From contig JARVGI010000008.1 of assembly GCA_029762625.1 (NCBI GenBank), forward strand, positions 7,739 through 71,738: a DNA stretch of 64,000 nucleotides, written 5' to 3'. Every line of letters begins with the position of its first letter. The first letter of the stretch is position 1. This stretch comes from Methanomicrobiaceae archaeon. GTDB lineage: Archaea > Halobacteriota > Methanomicrobia > Methanomicrobiales > Methanomicrobiaceae. The notes under the pieces were generated by a model. It searched no databases. It was not told where the DNA came from and saw only the letters and a list, made by a program, of their open reading frames with translations. Positions 38,012-46,230 of this stretch are shown here, piece by piece. The position numbers and the translations under genes were made by a program.

Positions 38012-38596
38012 CTACTGAAAGAGTATCTCAGATGCATCCTTCAAGCCGGACTCCCAGACTTCTGCGAGGAAGGTCGAGTAGCTGTAGTCAAGCTGCATTC
38101 CGCCGTCCCTGCTTTCCGCAATGATACCACCAAGAATGTCGACCGTCCCTGCGAACGTGAACCCGGAGAGTGTCTTGAGGCTGGAGAGCGCATCCTCAAC
38201 CGCCGGCTTATCGCGCTCGTTGCAGTAGATGACCCCGCCGGCCAGTTCCGCGGCCGCCCGCTTGCACAGCTCGCGCACCGCCTTTTTGTGAAAAACGTCG
38301 GGGAGGGCGGCAACCTGCTCAAGGGCTGCCGAATACACCTCATCGAGCTTTTCCTTCTGGGCGTTGAGGATCTCGCGCTTCACCGCAAGGTTGGCTGCAG
38401 CGTGTTCCTGCCGGAGGATGTACTCGGTCTGGCGATTGGCATCCTCGTCTGCCGCGATCTTGATTTCATCTGCCTGTTGCTTGGCTTCTGCGAGGATGGC
38501 ATCAGACTCCGCCTTCCCCGCTCTCCTGATGGCCTCTGCCTCCTGTTTCGCCTTCTCCCTGATCTCACCGACTACAGCATCAAGTGCCATCGTCAT
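38012..38596 (-). CDS. atpE: A-type ATP synthase subunit E (peripheral stalk)
   Basis: Subunit E pairs with H to form the peripheral stalk. The 194-residue protein has an N-terminal charged coiled coil (about 1-90, rich in Ala, Glu and Lys) and a globular C-terminal domain with VRELCKRAAAELAGGVIYCNERD and GGIIAESRDGGMQLDYSYSTFL, a strong family signature. Confidence 0.94.
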   Translation of the reverse strand: MTMALDAVVGEIREKAKQEAEAIRRAGKAESDAILAEAKQQADEIKIAADEDANRQTEYILRQEHAAANLAVKREILNAQKEKLDEVYSAALEQVAALPDVFHKKAVRELCKRAAAELAGGVIYCNERDKPAVEDALSSLKTLSGFTFAGTVDILGGIIAESRDGGMQLDYSYSTFLAEVWESGLKDASEILFQ

Positions 38597-38601
38597 TCTC
38601 C

Positions 38602-38850
38602 TCAGAACAGCAGCAGAAGTGCGACCACGAGACCAAAGATGACAATTGTTTCGGGAATCACCGTCAGGACCAATACAAGACCGAAGATATCCTTATTCTC
38701 TGCGGTGGCGCCGACCGCTGCGGTGCCGATACCGTACTGGGCGATAGCGGTAGCCAGACCTGCCATTCCCACGGCGAGACCTGCACCGATTGCGACGAGT
38801 CCTCTTGCCGATGCCTCTGCAACTTCAACTGACATTGTTTCAACTGCCAT
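38602..38850 (-). CDS. atpK: A-type ATP synthase K subunit (membrane rotor ring)
   Basis: The K (c) subunit is a two-helix hairpin of 82 residues. TM1 is LVAIGAGLAVGMAGLATAIAQYGIG (glycine-rich). TM2 is GLVLVLTVIPETIVIFGLVVALLLLF with the ion-binding glutamate in PETIVIF. No Na+-type glutamine/threonine set can be judged with certainty. It is a single hairpin, not a fused multimer. Confidence 0.95.
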   Translation of the reverse strand: MAVETMSVEVAEASARGLVAIGAGLAVGMAGLATAIAQYGIGTAAVGATAENKDIFGLVLVLTVIPETIVIFGLVVALLLLF

Positions 38851-38853
38851 AAT

Positions 38854-40827
38854 TTAATCCTCCGTAAATTTTCTGATCATCCCAAAGGGATCGTATTTTT
38901 TTCCTCTTCCAAGGTAGAACTTGGTGAAAAACTCAACGTAGTGCAAACGAATCGAGTGCAGGCCGCCACCGAGAAGGCCGAGTGCGGTATTCAGGGTGTG
39001 GCCGAGCAGGAACACAATAATTCCTGCGATGATGAAAATAACTCCCATCAGGCTCAAATCTTGCATCGCCGGTTCGATCATCATGCCGATGGCGATGTAA
39101 TTCACCACCATTGCGATAGCCACAGACGAGATCCCCACCGCCGCCAGACGGGCGTAGGAGAGGGTGTGGCTCATCACCGTGGGTAATTCAAGGAGCTCCA
39201 GACTGTTTTCCTGCCCGATTGCGACGATGCCGACGATCAGCATCACGGCGCCCAGCAGGGTCACGATATTCATGCCCGCAACGATCGGCGAAAGCCCGGT
39301 GAACGAGGGCATCAGGGGAAGCTCAAACATCGACCAGAGCGCAAACAGGATGCCCCACATCACGAGGATCCACCCGGCCTGGCCGAATACCACTTTGTTC
39401 CGGTGTTTTCCAGGCTTGTACATCCTGCGAGCATTGCGCATGTGGATCAGCCGCCCGAGCGTGATGTGCAGGATACCCGCCCATGCCGAAACCACGAGCA
39501 TGAGGACGATATCAGGGCCGTGGCCGTGGGCTTCCGCGCCGATGTTCAGGTGCCGGTTGATGCCGATCGGCTCCCAGGGTAGTGCGAATCCCAGGAACTC
39601 GGAATACAGCACACCGAAGATGATACTCGAAACACTGGCGTTTCTCAGCACCTTGAGCAGCTTCTCCCCCGCACCACCGGTGATGATCCTGCGGAGACCG
39701 AGGCTCATCGCCAGAAGCACCAGACCGTAACCCACGTCGCCGAGAATAAACCCGAAAAAGATCGGGAAGACAATGGCGATGAGGAGCGTCGGGTCAAGTT
39801 CGGTGTACTGGGGCCGCGAATAGACATCCATCAGCATTTCGGTCGGTTTCGAAAAATCCGGATTGTCAAATTCGATGGGAACGTTATCATTGACAGGATC
39901 AAAGTCCTGTTCGGCGATGTACGCCGTGCCGTTCGTGACCGAACGCAGGGCAGCGGTCAGGGCCTCGACGTTTTCTGACGGTACCCAGCCTTCTGCCACA
40001 AACGTGGTGTCAGTCGTGGCGAACCGGAGCGGCGCTTCCGCACGCTCCGCCTCTGCCGTGAGGAGCTCGTCACATGCCACCAAAAAAGTCTGATGCTTCT
40101 CTTTGCGAGCGTTCACCTGCTCGTCTACCTCTTCCATCTCCGCCCGGAGACGGGAAATCTCCTGCGTGTACCATGCAATGCGGTCTTTTGCCAGCCCTTC
40201 CTCCCCCGGGACGGGCATCGACTGGAACCCGGCCTCGAACAGGAATTGCTCCGCTTCATTGAGTCGTTCGTTGGGGACGATTGCAATAAGAAGGTTTCCG
40301 GAAACATCACCGGAAAAATACATCTCCGCCGGCACGGGGAGCTCCACCTTCGCCGGGATGTGCCCGGCAAGCACCGAAAACTGCTCGTACCCCCGCAGGA
40401 GCGAGAGATCCACCTGGACCGGAACAAACGGTTCCAGTTCCGCGATCTTTGTTTCGCATTCCCGGATGGCACTTTCCAGATGGTTGCGCCGGTCAACGAG
40501 ATCCGAGACCTCCGCCTCTATCTGCGGGAGTTCGGCATCTATCCTCGCCGAAAGGGCCGATACGGACTCTTTGCGCTCAGGGACGACATCGGAACGCGCA
40601 ACACCGAACGCGCTGACGATCGCCCGGATCCGAAGCAGCTCGGTCGACACCGCACTCGCCTGGGGCAGCGGCATGCCGATCTTTACGCCTTCGTATCCCT
40701 CTTCCTCCGTTTCGACGAAATCCTCGATATGAAAAACATGATGCCGGTACAGCTCGCGCACGATTCCATCAAGCTGATCCTTTGACGCTACGACGAGCAG
40801 CTTGCTCATCGACCGGGTGTTAAACAT
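38854..40827 (-). CDS. atpI: A-type ATP synthase subunit I (membrane stator)
   Basis: Subunit I is the V-type a-like stator. The 657-residue protein has an N-terminal cytoplasmic half (about 1-350) with coiled coil (AEVSDLVDRRNHLESAIRECETKIAELE). The C-terminal membrane half carries about seven or eight TM helices, including FPIFFGFILGDVGYGLVLL and the helix with the essential arginine (TLSYARLAAVGISSVAIAM). The 5' end overlaps atpH by 8 nt. Confidence 0.95.
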   Translation of the reverse strand: MFNTRSMSKLLVVASKDQLDGIVRELYRHHVFHIEDFVETEEEGYEGVKIGMPLPQASAVSTELLRIRAIVSAFGVARSDVVPERKESVSALSARIDAELPQIEAEVSDLVDRRNHLESAIRECETKIAELEPFVPVQVDLSLLRGYEQFSVLAGHIPAKVELPVPAEMYFSGDVSGNLLIAIVPNERLNEAEQFLFEAGFQSMPVPGEEGLAKDRIAWYTQEISRLRAEMEEVDEQVNARKEKHQTFLVACDELLTAEAERAEAPLRFATTDTTFVAEGWVPSENVEALTAALRSVTNGTAYIAEQDFDPVNDNVPIEFDNPDFSKPTEMLMDVYSRPQYTELDPTLLIAIVFPIFFGFILGDVGYGLVLLAMSLGLRRIITGGAGEKLLKVLRNASVSSIIFGVLYSEFLGFALPWEPIGINRHLNIGAEAHGHGPDIVLMLVVSAWAGILHITLGRLIHMRNARRMYKPGKHRNKVVFGQAGWILVMWGILFALWSMFELPLMPSFTGLSPIVAGMNIVTLLGAVMLIVGIVAIGQENSLELLELPTVMSHTLSYARLAAVGISSVAIAMVVNYIAIGMMIEPAMQDLSLMGVIFIIAGIIVFLLGHTLNTALGLLGGGLHSIRLHYVEFFTKFYLGRGKKYDPFGMIRKFTED

Positions 40828-41143
40828 CGAGCTTCACCTTGAACTGCGATACAATTCTTTCAACCGCCTTTTCAAGGTTGCTATCTGCGTCAGATCTCAT
40901 TGCAGCTGCTTTTTTTCTGCCTGCTTCCATGATCTCGGCGTTTCTGTGCTTCGCCTCCTCACGGGCATCTGCAATGCGCTTGATTTTGTACTCCTCAGCA
41001 TCGTTACGTGCCCTGGCGATCAGATTCTCAGCTTCTACATGCGCGGCCGCAATCATGCGGGCCTTTTCTTCTTCCGCAACGCTGATCATCGATCGATACT
41101 CTTCTTCTGCTTGTTTGATGCTCTTCAAGACCTCACTCTTCAT
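40820..41143 (-). CDS. atpH: A-type ATP synthase subunit H (peripheral stalk)
   Basis: The 107-residue protein is an almost continuous Ala/Glu/Lys/Arg-rich right-handed coiled coil (SIKQAEEEYRSMISVAEEEK and on) that pairs with E. It is the first gene of the operon. GAGAGGAGGG lies directly upstream of the ATG. The region 41144-41224 upstream holds AT-rich sequence that is the likely operon promoter. Confidence 0.9.
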   Translation of the reverse strand: MKSEVLKSIKQAEEEYRSMISVAEEEKARMIAAAHVEAENLIARARNDAEEYKIKRIADAREEAKHRNAEIMEAGRKKAAAMRSDADSNLEKAVERIVSQFKVKLDV

Positions 41144-41224
41144 CCAACCCTCCTCTCACGGCAATAGAATAATTCTGAGAAGGAGAAGTAATAATGGTTA
41201 TTATTTCCCCTGAACATGATGCAA

Positions 41225-41671
41225 TCAAAGATATCGATAGGATATATCCTCCGAAGGCAGGGATATCTCCACACCACCGGCGGTTCGGCGAACCTGCGCG
41301 CCGTTGAGCTCGTCTGATGCACAGATCAGGTGCTGCTCGGGATGCGTCCCCCGCTGGATCCCGCAGGCCAGAAGAATCTCGGGGCCGGCCGAAACCACCA
41401 TCAGTAGGCGCTTTGAGCCAGGATGGCCCCGGGGCAGCACCACCAGGGGTGCATGGAAGGTGCGCACCAGCTCGAGGAGCATGCGTGCCTGCTCGACATC
41501 GCCCCCTTCCGGCGCGGAGACGACCACAAGGTCTCCACGCTCAAGCGTCTGGCAATATTCCTCCTTGCACGTCTCGATGCAGAGGGCAAACGGCTCATGG
41601 ACTTTTCCGATGAGCAGAAAAGAAGAGGAGCCCTCGATGAGCAGGGGCTCATCGCCGAGCGGGAGATTCAT
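41225..41671 (-). CDS. Conserved-looking protein of unknown function
   Basis: This 148-residue protein is not recognised. It alternates beta strands and helices (SSFLLIGKVHEPFALCIETC, RGDLVVVSAPEGGDVEQARMLLELVRTFHAPLVVLPRGHPGSKRLLMVV), a layout like a Rossmann or DHH-type domain. It ends GGVEISLPSEDISYRYL. Its ATG overlaps the stop of the zinc-ribbon gene upstream (ATGA), and atpH follows about 80 bp downstream on the same strand. A link to the ATP synthase is possible only from position. Confidence 0.6.
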   Translation of the reverse strand: MNLPLGDEPLLIEGSSSFLLIGKVHEPFALCIETCKEEYCQTLERGDLVVVSAPEGGDVEQARMLLELVRTFHAPLVVLPRGHPGSKRLLMVVSAGPEILLACGIQRGTHPEQHLICASDELNGAQVRRTAGGVEISLPSEDISYRYL

Positions 41672-41820
41672 TCCTCGGAGACGTTTTCCGACTGGCAGGA
41701 CGGGCAGATGGGGCGTTTGCTCACGCTCGTGAACCGCTCGCCGCAGTCATTGCAGCGGTAGTTCTTCCCCTTGACCCGGTCAGCCATCTCCACATCCATC
41801 GGTCCACCAACACTGCACAT
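41668..41820 (-). CDS. Small zinc-ribbon protein (50 residues)
   Basis: This gene is too short for routine ORF calling, but it encodes a compact zinc ribbon: YRCNDCGERF and, after 11 residues, ICPSCQSENVSEE, giving two C-x2-C pairs. The codons from ATG at 41820 to TGA at 41668 are clean. A second in-frame ATG (MADRVKGKN) preceded by TGGAG may be the true start, giving 39 residues. Its stop overlaps the start of the next gene (ATGA), so the two are translated together. Zinc ribbons of this kind bind nucleic acid or proteins. Confidence 0.7.
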   Translation of the reverse strand: MCSVGGPMDVEMADRVKGKNYRCNDCGERFTSVSKRPICPSCQSENVSEE

Positions 41821-41900
41821 TGCGCATCACCAGATGAGTAGAGGGCGTGCCCGGCAATAAAATCTCTGTTCGGGTCGCCGGGACGCTCCACCACCCTGCC

Positions 41901-41908
41901 AAAAAAAA
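41901..41908 (-). terminator. T-run terminator after secreted unknown protein gene
   Basis: Eight A on the plus strand give a T8 run on the minus strand, 3 nt after the stop of the gene ending at 41912. Confidence 0.6.
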
Positions 41909-41911
41909 TGA

Positions 41912-42979
41912 TCAGGAGTGTTCGGCAAGCCACGCGTACCGCATGTTGATCGTCTTGCCCTGCTCCAGTTCGAACTGCTCGACGGCGGTCTTGAAGGTGC
42001 CGTCGAAGGTCGTCTCGTAGATGAGGATGGACCCTTCCGCGTAGATCTGCAGGGTGACCGGCTGATTATCCGCGTAGCGCTTGTTGATCTCAACGCGGAT
42101 CTTGTCGGAGGGCGTCACCGTGAAACGATCGCCACTATTCGGGCCCCAGTGTACCCTGCGCGTCTCATCGGTATCGGTCATGTAGATGGGGCAGTCGCCG
42201 AGATCCTGGCAGGTGCACCCCTCGAAGCTCATCTCGCCTCCGGCATCGTAGACGACGAAGAAGTCGTTAAGCTTCGCCTGCGTGGTGATCTTGAAGGTCA
42301 CATCGGTCAATCCGGGGAAGACGTCCCCGTCGATCTGGGTGAACGGTCCTGCCCGATCGATGGACGGGGGCGGGCGGTAATCTATGCGCATCCCACCCCA
42401 TTTTTCTTTGAAATCCGTGATGTTGCCGGGATCGCCACCCGGACCGGGGGTCACCACCTGCTGGAATTTGAAGAGCAGGTCCCGGATACTGGTGCCCTGG
42501 AGCGTGAACGTATCCGCCTCGGCTCGATAGCCCTCGGGGATGTCGACCGCATCGACCCGGTAGTACCAGAAGTCCTTGTACCAGAACCCGGGCTCCTCTT
42601 CAACGACGTTCTCTATCCACCAATCCTCTCCCTTGTAGGGATAACTCCAATCCCTGCAGCCGGGAAACACGTTCCCGGCGAAGTGGAATACCTCGCCCTG
42701 CGTGAGCGAGAAGGTGGTGACGGCCTCCTCACGGAGCGGACCGTTGTCCTCGATCACCCGGGGAGAGTCCCACCATTTCACCGGCTGGATCACCTTGACC
42801 AGCGCGAAATCAAACGACGTCGCATCGTCCTCCGCCGGGTCGTCGAAGCTTCCCGGCACGTAGATGCCGACGGTGACATCGGGCCACAGCGTGGACGCCG
42901 CGACGGGCGGCGCAAAGGCCACAAGTACACCGAGGGCACACAGGAGGGCGAACGCATTCTTCTTCGTTCTGTTGTCCAT
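41912..42979 (-). CDS. Secreted protein of unknown function
   Basis: This 355-residue protein has a signal peptide (about residues 1-28, ending PPVAAS) and no TM anchor. It is rich in Trp, Tyr, Asp and Gly, with WPDVTVGIYVPGSFDD, CRDWSYPYKGEDWWIENVVEEEPGFWYKDFWYYRVD and a small cysteine group (GCTCQDLGDC). That suggests a beta-rich extracellular domain. I do not recognise a family. The frame opens at a TTG, but GAGG is best spaced for the ATG at 42979. A T-run follows the stop. A 375-bp AT-rich region lies upstream. Confidence 0.6.
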   Translation of the reverse strand: MDNRTKKNAFALLCALGVLVAFAPPVAASTLWPDVTVGIYVPGSFDDPAEDDATSFDFALVKVIQPVKWWDSPRVIEDNGPLREEAVTTFSLTQGEVFHFAGNVFPGCRDWSYPYKGEDWWIENVVEEEPGFWYKDFWYYRVDAVDIPEGYRAEADTFTLQGTSIRDLLFKFQQVVTPGPGGDPGNITDFKEKWGGMRIDYRPPPSIDRAGPFTQIDGDVFPGLTDVTFKITTQAKLNDFFVVYDAGGEMSFEGCTCQDLGDCPIYMTDTDETRRVHWGPNSGDRFTVTPSDKIRVEINKRYADNQPVTLQIYAEGSILIYETTFDGTFKTAVEQFELEQGKTINMRYAWLAEHS

Positions 42980-43354
42980 TTCCATCAACCTCAATGCATC
43001 AATTGTTCCGGCATCACACCCAGGCGCTGCCGCGGTTCATGCACCGTGCCATACATAGCAATGTTCTTTTTTATTCACATTGTTATATATTAACAATAGC
43101 AATAATCACTGTCAATTATATAAAAATATTTCTATACTTTGGAGGGACTCGGGTGCCCGAATGCATACAGAGGATGGGACATGCCTGATTGGATATTAAA
43201 AATCCCCGCATGCCAGGTCCCGGCGAGGAGCATGGTGCATGTATTCGCGGCAGAGCGGCCGCATCCACAGGATTGCGTTCCGAATACCCAGACCAGAAGT
43301 ATCCAACGTCGCCCGGCGCGGCCTTCTCCCGCCGGCGCCCCTGCGCGCACTTCC
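42980..43354. other. AT-rich intergenic region with promoter
   Basis: No gene is apparent. The stretch 43080-43140 is strongly AT-rich, contains TATAT-type sequence (ATTATATAAAAATATTT) and the inverted repeat TGTTATATATTAACA at 43081-43095. These are probable promoter and regulator sites for the secreted unknown protein (minus). The rest is the 3' flank of the lonB-tldD-tldE-bofA string. Confidence 0.5.
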
Positions 43355-43609
43355 CTAGAGGGTGATGCCCACCAGGTTGAGCAGGACGAGCAGCGCCGCC
43401 CCGGGTAGCCCCCCGAACGCACAGACGACCACGCTCACCCAGGTGATGGGCACCTCGCCCATGCCCAGGACATTGAGCTGGTTGACGATGAAGAGGGTGA
43501 TCAGGCCCACCACGGCATTGACCACAAGCGTGGATGCCTTTTTCAGAAAGTAATAAATAGCGGCGGCAATCCCGATGGCGAACATGATGACGATAATGGT
43601 TTCGATCAT
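43355..43609 (-). CDS. BofA-like membrane protein (pro-sigma-K processing inhibitor family)
   Basis: The 84-residue protein has about two to three hydrophobic segments (METIIVIMFAIGIAAAIYYF-type N terminus, VVNAVVGLITLFIVNQL, WVSVVVCAFGGLPGAALLVLLNLVGITL). The pattern LxxNAVxGL and the FGGLPGA ending match the BofA family, whose Bacillus member holds an intramembrane protease inactive. A TTG overlapping the tldE stop gives a 4-residue longer form, but the ATG at 43609, right after the tldE stop, is preferred. It closes the lonB-tldD-tldE string. Confidence 0.78.
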   Translation of the reverse strand: MIETIIVIMFAIGIAAAIYYFLKKASTLVVNAVVGLITLFIVNQLNVLGMGEVPITWVSVVVCAFGGLPGAALLVLLNLVGITL

Positions 43610-43610
43610 C

Positions 43611-44915
43611 CTATTTACCAATGATCTGCTGGTTATTGAACCTTACTGGTGGTAGTATGACATTCCCGATGATCCTTGGCACGTTACCCAGCACCTCGAT
43701 TGAGCCCAGCATATCGAAGAGGTTGCCGGCGAGCATGGCAGACCGGATCGGCTCGCCGAACGCGCCTCCTTCCACCCAGGAGGGATTGGAGAGCTCCACC
43801 GAGAAGTCCCCGGTGACGGGATTGGCCGTGTGGGCGCCGACAAGGTCATGGACCCAGATCGCCCGCTCCTCGTCCACTGCACCCCGCGGCCCGTCCACCA
43901 CGAGGTTGTGCATGCCGATGCCCGGCGACCCGCCCGGCCCGCTGCGCACCGCGCTCGCCGTACTCTCCTCGCCGTAGCGGTACGCGGTCTTGAGGTCGTA
44001 GGCAAAACCTCGGAGCACGCCACGCTCGACAAACTCGGTGCGCCGGGCGGGCATGCCCTCCGCATCCCACAGCGTGCTCCCCAGCCCGCGGGTGAACGGG
44101 TCGTCATAGAGCCACAGGGTCTCGCCCATGCACGGCTCCCCGATTTTGCCTGCGAGCCACGAGCGGCCTGCGTGCACGTTTCTCCCCGAGAGGGCCGGAA
44201 CCACCACATGGCCTATCAGCTGGGCGAGGGCGACAGGTGAGAGGATGACGGCAAAGGACCCGGTCGCCACATCCTTCCCGTTCGCGGAGTGACATGCCAG
44301 AAACGCGGCCGAACGCCCGATATCCACCGCATCGATGTCCAGAAAGCAGGAGCGATCGAACTCGTAGCCGGTCGAGGTGCCCCGAATTGCCTCCAGCGAG
44401 GCGCCTACCCCGGTCTTCTGCCGTGTGTAGAAGACCCCGCTGCTGTTGGCGAGCACCGATTCCGAAAGGGAGAGGGATGCCGACCCGCCGATCACCTCGG
44501 CATCGTGGTCCGCCGCACCGAGGAGCAGGTCGGCGGCGAGCCGGCGTGCCGCCTCTACGCCGGGCACCACCGCAGGGTCGAAGACCGGCACCTCCGCCGG
44601 CAGGTCGGCGGGACCGGGCAGGCCGTGCCATTCCTGCGCCGTGGCGAGCCGCCCGCTGGCGAGCGCTGCGTCAAGGCACGCCTGCCAGCGTGCGGGATCG
44701 TCGGTGCTCGAGGTGCCGATGTGCCCGTCGGCGACGGTGCGGATCATGATCCCCCGGGCGCGGCTCTCATGCGCTTCGCCGATGATGGTGCGTTTCAGGT
44801 CGACGCCCACCGACCGGCTTTCGGCATAGTAGACCTCGACCTCGTCGGCGGCCTTCTCGCCCGCACGAAGGATGGCATCGACCAGCGGTGCGATCTCATG
44901 CTGCACCGTGACCAC
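43611..44915 (-). CDS. tldE: TldE/PmbA-family metalloprotease subunit
   Basis: This is the non-catalytic partner of the TldD/TldE zinc protease, 434 residues. It has the family layout: VEVYYAESRSVGVDLKRT near residue 25, a GYEFDRSCFLDIDAVDIGRSAA region and a C-terminal barrel with NVHAGRSWLAGKIGEPCMGETLWLYDDP and GIGMHNLVVDG. The HExxxH zinc motif is absent, as expected for TldE. It follows tldD with a 20-nt overlap. TldD/E heterodimers degrade unfolded peptides and process some small peptides. Confidence 0.93.
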   Translation of the reverse strand: MVTVQHEIAPLVDAILRAGEKAADEVEVYYAESRSVGVDLKRTIIGEAHESRARGIMIRTVADGHIGTSSTDDPARWQACLDAALASGRLATAQEWHGLPGPADLPAEVPVFDPAVVPGVEAARRLAADLLLGAADHDAEVIGGSASLSLSESVLANSSGVFYTRQKTGVGASLEAIRGTSTGYEFDRSCFLDIDAVDIGRSAAFLACHSANGKDVATGSFAVILSPVALAQLIGHVVVPALSGRNVHAGRSWLAGKIGEPCMGETLWLYDDPFTRGLGSTLWDAEGMPARRTEFVERGVLRGFAYDLKTAYRYGEESTASAVRSGPGGSPGIGMHNLVVDGPRGAVDEERAIWVHDLVGAHTANPVTGDFSVELSNPSWVEGGAFGEPIRSAMLAGNLFDMLGSIEVLGNVPRIIGNVILPPVRFNNQQIIGK

Positions 44916-46227
44916 CTACCACTGCCGATTTCAGGAGCACATGGGGCGAACCGTCGCTCACCGGCACGCTCTGCCCCGATTTGCCACAGAACCCCTGGTG
45001 CATCCTGCGGTCGTCGGCACAGAGCGCGATAGTGTGCAGGGTGGCGAGGATCTCGCCGGAGAGAGAGACATCGCGGACCAGGTCCCGCACTTCGCCGTCC
45101 CGGATCAGGTAGCCGTACTCGGCGTTGAACTGGAAAACCCCGCGGCCGGGATCCACCTGCCCGCCGCGGGAGCCCTTGAGCAGGATGCCGGTGCCGCAGG
45201 CCTCGATCACCTCCTCGACGGATGCGTCCCCGTTTTCGATGAATGTGTTGCTCATGCGCACGATGGGCGGGTCTCCCGCCACCCCCCGGGCATGGCCGGC
45301 CGCCCCGCCGCCCACCGCGGCAAGGGTCTCCCGGTTGTGCAGAAACGAGGTAAGAATGCCGCCGGTGATGATCTCCGTCCTTGCCACGGCCACGCCCTCA
45401 GCGTCGACCGGCTCGAACCCGAATTCGGGCATGGTGGGATCATCGACGATCGTCAGCACGTGGTTTCCGATCTGCTCGCCGATGCGGCCCCCGATCACCG
45501 ACCCGCCCTCCTTGATGATGTCGCCTTCGCTGGCATGTCCGATGGCCTCGTGGGCAAACACGCCGGCGAGCTCGGGGTCGAGCACCGCATCCATCGTCCC
45601 GCCGCGCACCGTGGCCGCATCGAGCAGGGCCACCGCACGCTCCCCGGCGGTCCGTCCCAGCTCTTCCTTGTGGGCGAGGTTGAGTCCCCGGATGGTGTGC
45701 TCGCTCTCCCGCCCCATCTGCAGAAGCCCGTTTTTCCGGGCCACGGCGAGTACGGAAAACCCGCAGCGGGTGATCTCGTAGGTGTACTCGTGCCCGCTTG
45801 CATCCTCGAACCGGACAGAGTTGATCTCCTCGGTATAGCGCCCCCTTGTGCTGGCAACGCCGGGCACCTTCGCAGCCGCCTCGATCCCGGCGAGCATCTC
45901 CTGCTTCTCTTCGAGGGAGATTTCACGGGGATCGGGTGCCGGTGCCGGAACGGGAAGGATGCGCGAGGGGGCGTCGGCAAGGAAGACCTTCTCTTCGGTC
46001 GCTCTCGCCAGACGGAGGGCGTCCTGCAGAACGGTCTCGATCTCAGCCTGCGAACGGCCCGAAAAATTGTCGATGGCAATGACGCCCCAGCCCGTCTCAC
46101 CGAGCGCCCGCACCACCGCCTTGTCAAAAAAACTGGTCCCTGCGGACTCAATCACACCGTTGTCGATGTCGATGTGAGTGACCTGGCCACTCACATGCCT
46201 GATGTCGTAGTATCGCGCCTCTGCCAT
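44896..46227 (-). CDS. tldD: TldD-family zinc metalloprotease subunit
   Basis: TldD is the catalytic subunit, 443 residues. The zinc-binding motif HEAIGH (in FAHEAIGHASEGDII, about residue 228-233) is present with a later cysteine (EACGTG, with GSRGGQVDPGRG). The N-terminal half shows YTYEITRCGFSVLAVARKNG and the domain ending TLHTIALCADDRRMHQGFCGKSGQSVPVS. It starts 3 nt after the lonB stop and overlaps tldE by 20 nt. The three genes are almost surely one transcript. Confidence 0.94.
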   Translation of the reverse strand: MAEARYYDIRHVSGQVTHIDIDNGVIESAGTSFFDKAVVRALGETGWGVIAIDNFSGRSQAEIETVLQDALRLARATEEKVFLADAPSRILPVPAPAPDPREISLEEKQEMLAGIEAAAKVPGVASTRGRYTEEINSVRFEDASGHEYTYEITRCGFSVLAVARKNGLLQMGRESEHTIRGLNLAHKEELGRTAGERAVALLDAATVRGGTMDAVLDPELAGVFAHEAIGHASEGDIIKEGGSVIGGRIGEQIGNHVLTIVDDPTMPEFGFEPVDAEGVAVARTEIITGGILTSFLHNRETLAAVGGGAAGHARGVAGDPPIVRMSNTFIENGDASVEEVIEACGTGILLKGSRGGQVDPGRGVFQFNAEYGYLIRDGEVRDLVRDVSLSGEILATLHTIALCADDRRMHQGFCGKSGQSVPVSDGSPHVLLKSAVVGGHGAA

Positions 46228-46230
46228 ACC

